Shown here: piece by piece, positions 6,238-8,711 of the stretch
How positions within the stretch are numbered: position 1 is the first letter of the stretch
How the letters are laid out: every line of letters starts with the position of its first letter
Assembly: GCA_044359885.1 (NCBI GenBank)
Contig: JBIKLI010000180.1
Location: forward strand, 1-8,711
Length of the DNA stretch: 8,711 nucleotides
Direction of reading: 5' to 3'
DNA from: CAIOSQ01 sp044359885
GTDB taxonomy: Bacteria; Pseudomonadota; Alphaproteobacteria; CACIAM-22H2
The notes under the pieces: generated by a model
What the model saw: the letters and a program-made list of their open reading frames with translations, nothing else
Databases searched by the model: none
Told to the model about the DNA's origin: nothing
Translations under genes and position numbers: made by a program

Positions 6238-6510
6238 ATGACCGAAGAACCCGTCGAGATCCGGCGCAAGCGCCTGATCCACCGCAGCCTTTACACGGGC
6301 ATGAAGGAGACGGACCTGCTGCTCGGGGGCTTCGCGCGACGCGAACTTGCGGCCCTCGATCCGTCCGGACTCGACATGTACGAAGCCTTGCTGGCGGAAC
6401 CCGATCCCGCGATCTACGCCTGGGCGACCGGCGACGCGCCGGTGCCGCCGGAGCACGACAACGACGTCATGGCGCGGCTGCGGCGCTACGTGGAAAGCAG
6501 CGACCGGTGA
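6238..6510 (+). CDS. sdhE: succinate dehydrogenase assembly factor SdhE (SDHAF2/YgfY family)
   Basis: This 90-residue cytoplasmic protein helps covalent attachment of FAD to the SdhA flavoprotein of succinate dehydrogenase, and in E. coli also of fumarate reductase. The pattern fits the family: RRKRLIHRSLY, then KETDLLLGGFARRELAALD, then YEALLAEPDPAIYAWATG, the helical bundle core and the W-containing C-terminal helix. Length is typical (about 85-100). The hallmark RGxxE loop reads TGMKE at residues 20-24, so the first Arg is Thr while Gly21 and Glu24 remain. In E. coli this motif is needed for flavinylation. The same frame is open much further upstream, antisense to recG, but the ATG at 6238 gives the family N-terminus. 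Its ribosome site is weak. It shares bases with the mfd start (GTGA), so the two genes are surely one operon. Confidence 0.9.
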   Translation: MTEEPVEIRRKRLIHRSLYTGMKETDLLLGGFARRELAALDPSGLDMYEALLAEPDPAIYAWATGDAPVPPEHDNDVMARLRRYVESSDR

Positions 6511-8711
6511 TCCAGCTTCCACCGCTGCCGCCCGGCAAGCGAGTCGAGCTTGCCGGCGCGCCGCCGGGACTCGATGCGCAGGCGATCGCCGCCGCGGCCG
6601 CGCCGCCGGGCGGCGGCCGCACCGTCCTGGTCGTCGCGCGCGACGCCGCCCGCGCGGCGCAGGTCGTCGAGGCGCTCGCGTTCTTCGCGCCGGGGCTGCC
6701 GGTGCTGGAATTTCCCGCCTGGGACTGCCTGCCCTACGACCGGGTCTCGCCGGTGGGCGACGCCGTCAGCCGGCGGATCTCGACCCTCGCCGAACTCGCC
6801 CGCAACCCGGTCGCCGCGGGCCGGCAGGGACGCGCGGTCGTCGCGACCGTCAACGCCGTCCTGCAGCGCGTGCCGCCGCGCGCGATGTTCGCCGCCGGCG
6901 GTTTTCGCGCGCTGGTCGGCGAGCGCATCGCGCTGGAGGCGCTGACGCAGTTCCTCGCGCGCAACGGATACATGCGCAGCGACACCGTGCGCGAGCCCGG
7001 CGACTACGCGTTGCGCGGCGGCATCGTCGACATCTTTCCGCCCGGCACGCAGCAGCCGCTGCGTCTCGACCTGTTCGGGGACACGCTGGAGGCGATCCGG
7101 CGCTTCGATCCGACGACCCAGGTCAGCACCGACCGGCTCGGCGTCTTCACCCTGGAGCCGGTCAGCGAGGCGCTTCTGGACGCCCCGGCGATCGAGCGGT
7201 TCCGGATCGGCTATCGCGAGTTGTTCGGCGCCGCCGGGGCTTCGGATCCGCTCTACGAGGCGGTCAGCGCCGGACGCCGCTATGGCGGGTTCGAACACTG
7301 GCTGCCGCTGTTCCACGACCGCCTCGAGACGCTGTGCGACTACGCCGCCGGCGCCCTGATCGCGCTCGATCACCAGGCCGACGAGGCCGTGGTCGCGCGC
7401 ATCGAACAGGTCGAGGAAGCCTACGCGTCGCGGGCCGAGTTCGCGAAGCGCAAGGACCCCGACGGGCCGGCCTACCGGCCGCTTCTGCCCGAGCGGCTCT
7501 ATGTCGGCGCCAGGGAATGGCAGCGTCTGCTCGGCGCGCATGCGGTCGCGTCCTTCTCGCCCTTCGCGCCGCCGGCCGGAAGCGACGCGGCCTGCGATCT
7601 CGGCGGCCGGCCGGGTCCCGGCTTCGCGGAGGCGCGGGTCCAGGCGAAGAGCGGAGGCAGCGTCTTCGACGCCGTCCGCGACCATATCTTGGCCGAGCAG
7701 GCGCGCGGCCGGCGCGTCGTTGTGGCCGCGTACAGCCCGGGCGCGCGCGACCGGCTCCAGGGACTTCTGGCCGAGCATGGCTGCAGCGATGCGGTGGCGG
7801 TGGCGGCCTATGCGGAACTCCTGGCCCAGCCGCCGCAGCGCGTCGGGCTCGCGGTGCTCGGGCTGGAACGAGGGGTCCAGAGCGCCGGCCTGTCGATCGT
7901 CAGCGAGCAGGACATCCTGGGCGACCGGCTGATCCGGGCCGCGCGACGCCGGGTCAGGGCGGAGAACTTCATCGCCGAGGCGTCGACGCTGGCGCCGGGC
8001 GACCTGGTCGTCCATGTCGATCACGGCGTCGGACGGTTCGAAGGGCTGGAGACGATCACGGCCGGCGGCGCGCCGCATGACTGCCTGCGGCTCTCCTACG
8101 CCGACAACGACCGGCTCTACGTGCCGGTCGAGAACATCGACGTCCTGTCGCGCTTCGGTTCGGAAGAGGCGGGGGCGACGCTCGACAAACTGGGCGGCGT
8201 CGCGTGGCAGCAGCGCAAGGCGCGGGTCAAGAAGCGCATCGCCGAGATCGCCCATGCGCTGGTGCGGATCGCTGCCGAGCGACGGCTGCGGCAGGGCGAC
8301 GCGATGGAGCCGCCCGAGGGCCTGTTCGCCGAATTCTGCGCCCGGTTCCCGTATCCGGAGACCGAGGACCAGGCGCGCGCGATCGACGACACGCTGGGCG
8401 ACCTCGCCGCCGGCAAGCCGATGGACAGGCTGATCTGCGGCGATGTCGGCTTCGGCAAGACGGAGGTCGCGCTGCGCGCCGCGTTCGTCGCCGCGATGGC
8501 CGGTCATCAGGTCGCCGTGGTCGTGCCCACGACGCTCCTGGCGCGCCAGCATTTCCGCAACTTCGCGCAGCGCTTCCAGGGGCTGCCGCTGCGCATAGCT
8601 CAGATCTCGCGGCTGGTCGGCGCCAAGGAGACGGCGCAGGTCCGCAAGGCGCTCGCCGAGGGCGGCGTCGACATCGTCGTCGGCACCACCGCGCTGCTGT
8701 CGAAGGCAATC
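6507..8711 (+). CDS. mfd: transcription-repair coupling factor Mfd, C-terminus cut off by window edge
   Basis: Mfd binds RNA polymerase stalled at DNA damage, pushes it off with an ATP-driven translocase and recruits UvrA for nucleotide excision repair. The frame is open from 6507 to the right edge: 735 residues, of about 1150 expected. The N-terminal UvrB-like module shows FPAWDCLPYDRVSP near residue 70, and GDYALRGGIVDIFPPG near residue 170. The RNA-polymerase-interacting (CarD-like) domain spans about 494-550 with GDLVVHVDHGVGRFEGL and YVPVENIDVLSRF. The translocase domain starts with FPYPETEDQARAI, Walker A GDVGFGKTEVA (Lys651) and VPTTLLARQH. The visible end reads VGTTALLSKAI, with Thr where the family usually has His in GTH. 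The GTG at 6507 overlaps the sdhE stop (GTGA), and no other plausible start exists before the conserved region. This implies translational coupling to sdhE, with transcription from the promoter at 6166-6194. The missing part should carry motifs II-VI and the C-terminal D7 domain. Confidence 0.97.
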   Translation, partial: MIQLPPLPPGKRVELAGAPPGLDAQAIAAAAAPPGGGRTVLVVARDAARAAQVVEALAFFAPGLPVLEFPAWDCLPYDRVSPVGDAVSRRISTLAELARNPVAAGRQGRAVVATVNAVLQRVPPRAMFAAGGFRALVGERIALEALTQFLARNGYMRSDTVREPGDYALRGGIVDIFPPGTQQPLRLDLFGDTLEAIRRFDPTTQVSTDRLGVFTLEPVSEALLDAPAIERFRIGYRELFGAAGASDPLYEAVSAGRRYGGFEHWLPLFHDRLETLCDYAAGALIALDHQADEAVVARIEQVEEAYASRAEFAKRKDPDGPAYRPLLPERLYVGAREWQRLLGAHAVASFSPFAPPAGSDAACDLGGRPGPGFAEARVQAKSGGSVFDAVRDHILAEQARGRRVVVAAYSPGARDRLQGLLAEHGCSDAVAVAAYAELLAQPPQRVGLAVLGLERGVQSAGLSIVSEQDILGDRLIRAARRRVRAENFIAEASTLAPGDLVVHVDHGVGRFEGLETITAGGAPHDCLRLSYADNDRLYVPVENIDVLSRFGSEEAGATLDKLGGVAWQQRKARVKKRIAEIAHALVRIAAERRLRQGDAMEPPEGLFAEFCARFPYPETEDQARAIDDTLGDLAAGKPMDRLICGDVGFGKTEVALRAAFVAAMAGHQVAVVVPTTLLARQHFRNFAQRFQGLPLRIAQISRLVGAKETAQVRKALAEGGVDIVVGTTALLSKAI

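Noticed and set aside
6138..6269. Upstream extension of recG by 44 residues
   Set aside because: The added residues are basic and untypical of RecG, and would overlap the sdhE start and its promoter; the family N-terminus begins at the ATG at 6137.
6486..8552. 688-codon open frame on the minus strand antisense to mfd
   Set aside because: Its translation is low-complexity Arg/Asp/Gly/Ala text with no recognisable family, typical of a GC-rich shadow frame. The plus-strand frame encodes unmistakable Mfd.

Overview
This window looks like ordinary chromosome from a high-GC bacterium, most likely an alphaproteobacterium of the Rhodospirillales/Rhizobiales type. The grounds are strong G/C bias at third codon positions, RecG and Mfd sequences of alphaproteobacterial character, and a small SdhE gene running straight into mfd. 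The taxonomic call is inference from protein character and gene order. I see no rRNA, tRNA, CRISPR array, insertion sequence, phage gene or integrase, and no stretch over 300 bases lacks a gene.

Left part (1-1862): a partial PEBP-like secreted or lipoprotein gene runs off the left edge on the minus strand. It is divergent from an FAD-dependent L-2-hydroxyglutarate oxidase-type gene (374-1486, plus). That gene converges on a small minus-strand lipoprotein gene (1503-1862). The two converging stop codons form the outer ends of a perfect 8-bp inverted repeat.

Centre (1863-4043): a plus-strand pair, an HpcH/HpaI-family class II aldolase (1942-2706) and a D-isomer-specific 2-hydroxyacid dehydrogenase (2727-3668), separated by 20 nt and surely co-transcribed. 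Together they suggest cleavage of a 2-keto-3-deoxy acid and reduction of a resulting 2-oxo acid or aldehyde-acid. A strong GC-rich hairpin lies just upstream of the aldolase ribosome site. The pair converges, with a 3-nt gap, on a small membrane-protein gene (3672-4043, minus) that looks like a shortened relative of the isoprenylcysteine carboxyl methyltransferase-like family.

Right part (4050-8711): a genome-maintenance cluster. recG (4050-6137, minus) is followed by the small membrane-protein gene, whose ribosome site overlaps the recG stop. Divergently, sdhE (6238-6510, plus) overlaps the start of mfd (6507 to the right edge, plus) in a GTGA stop/start junction. A good sigma70-like promoter sits in the 100-bp divergent gap, facing sdhE-mfd. 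RecG remodels stalled forks and R-loops; Mfd removes stalled RNA polymerase and recruits repair; SdhE attaches FAD to succinate dehydrogenase.

I did not find a convincing new biological system. The points most worth a second look are the changed RGxxE motif in SdhE, the trimmed methyltransferase-like membrane protein coupled to recG, the degenerate PEBP-like protein and the aldolase leader hairpin.
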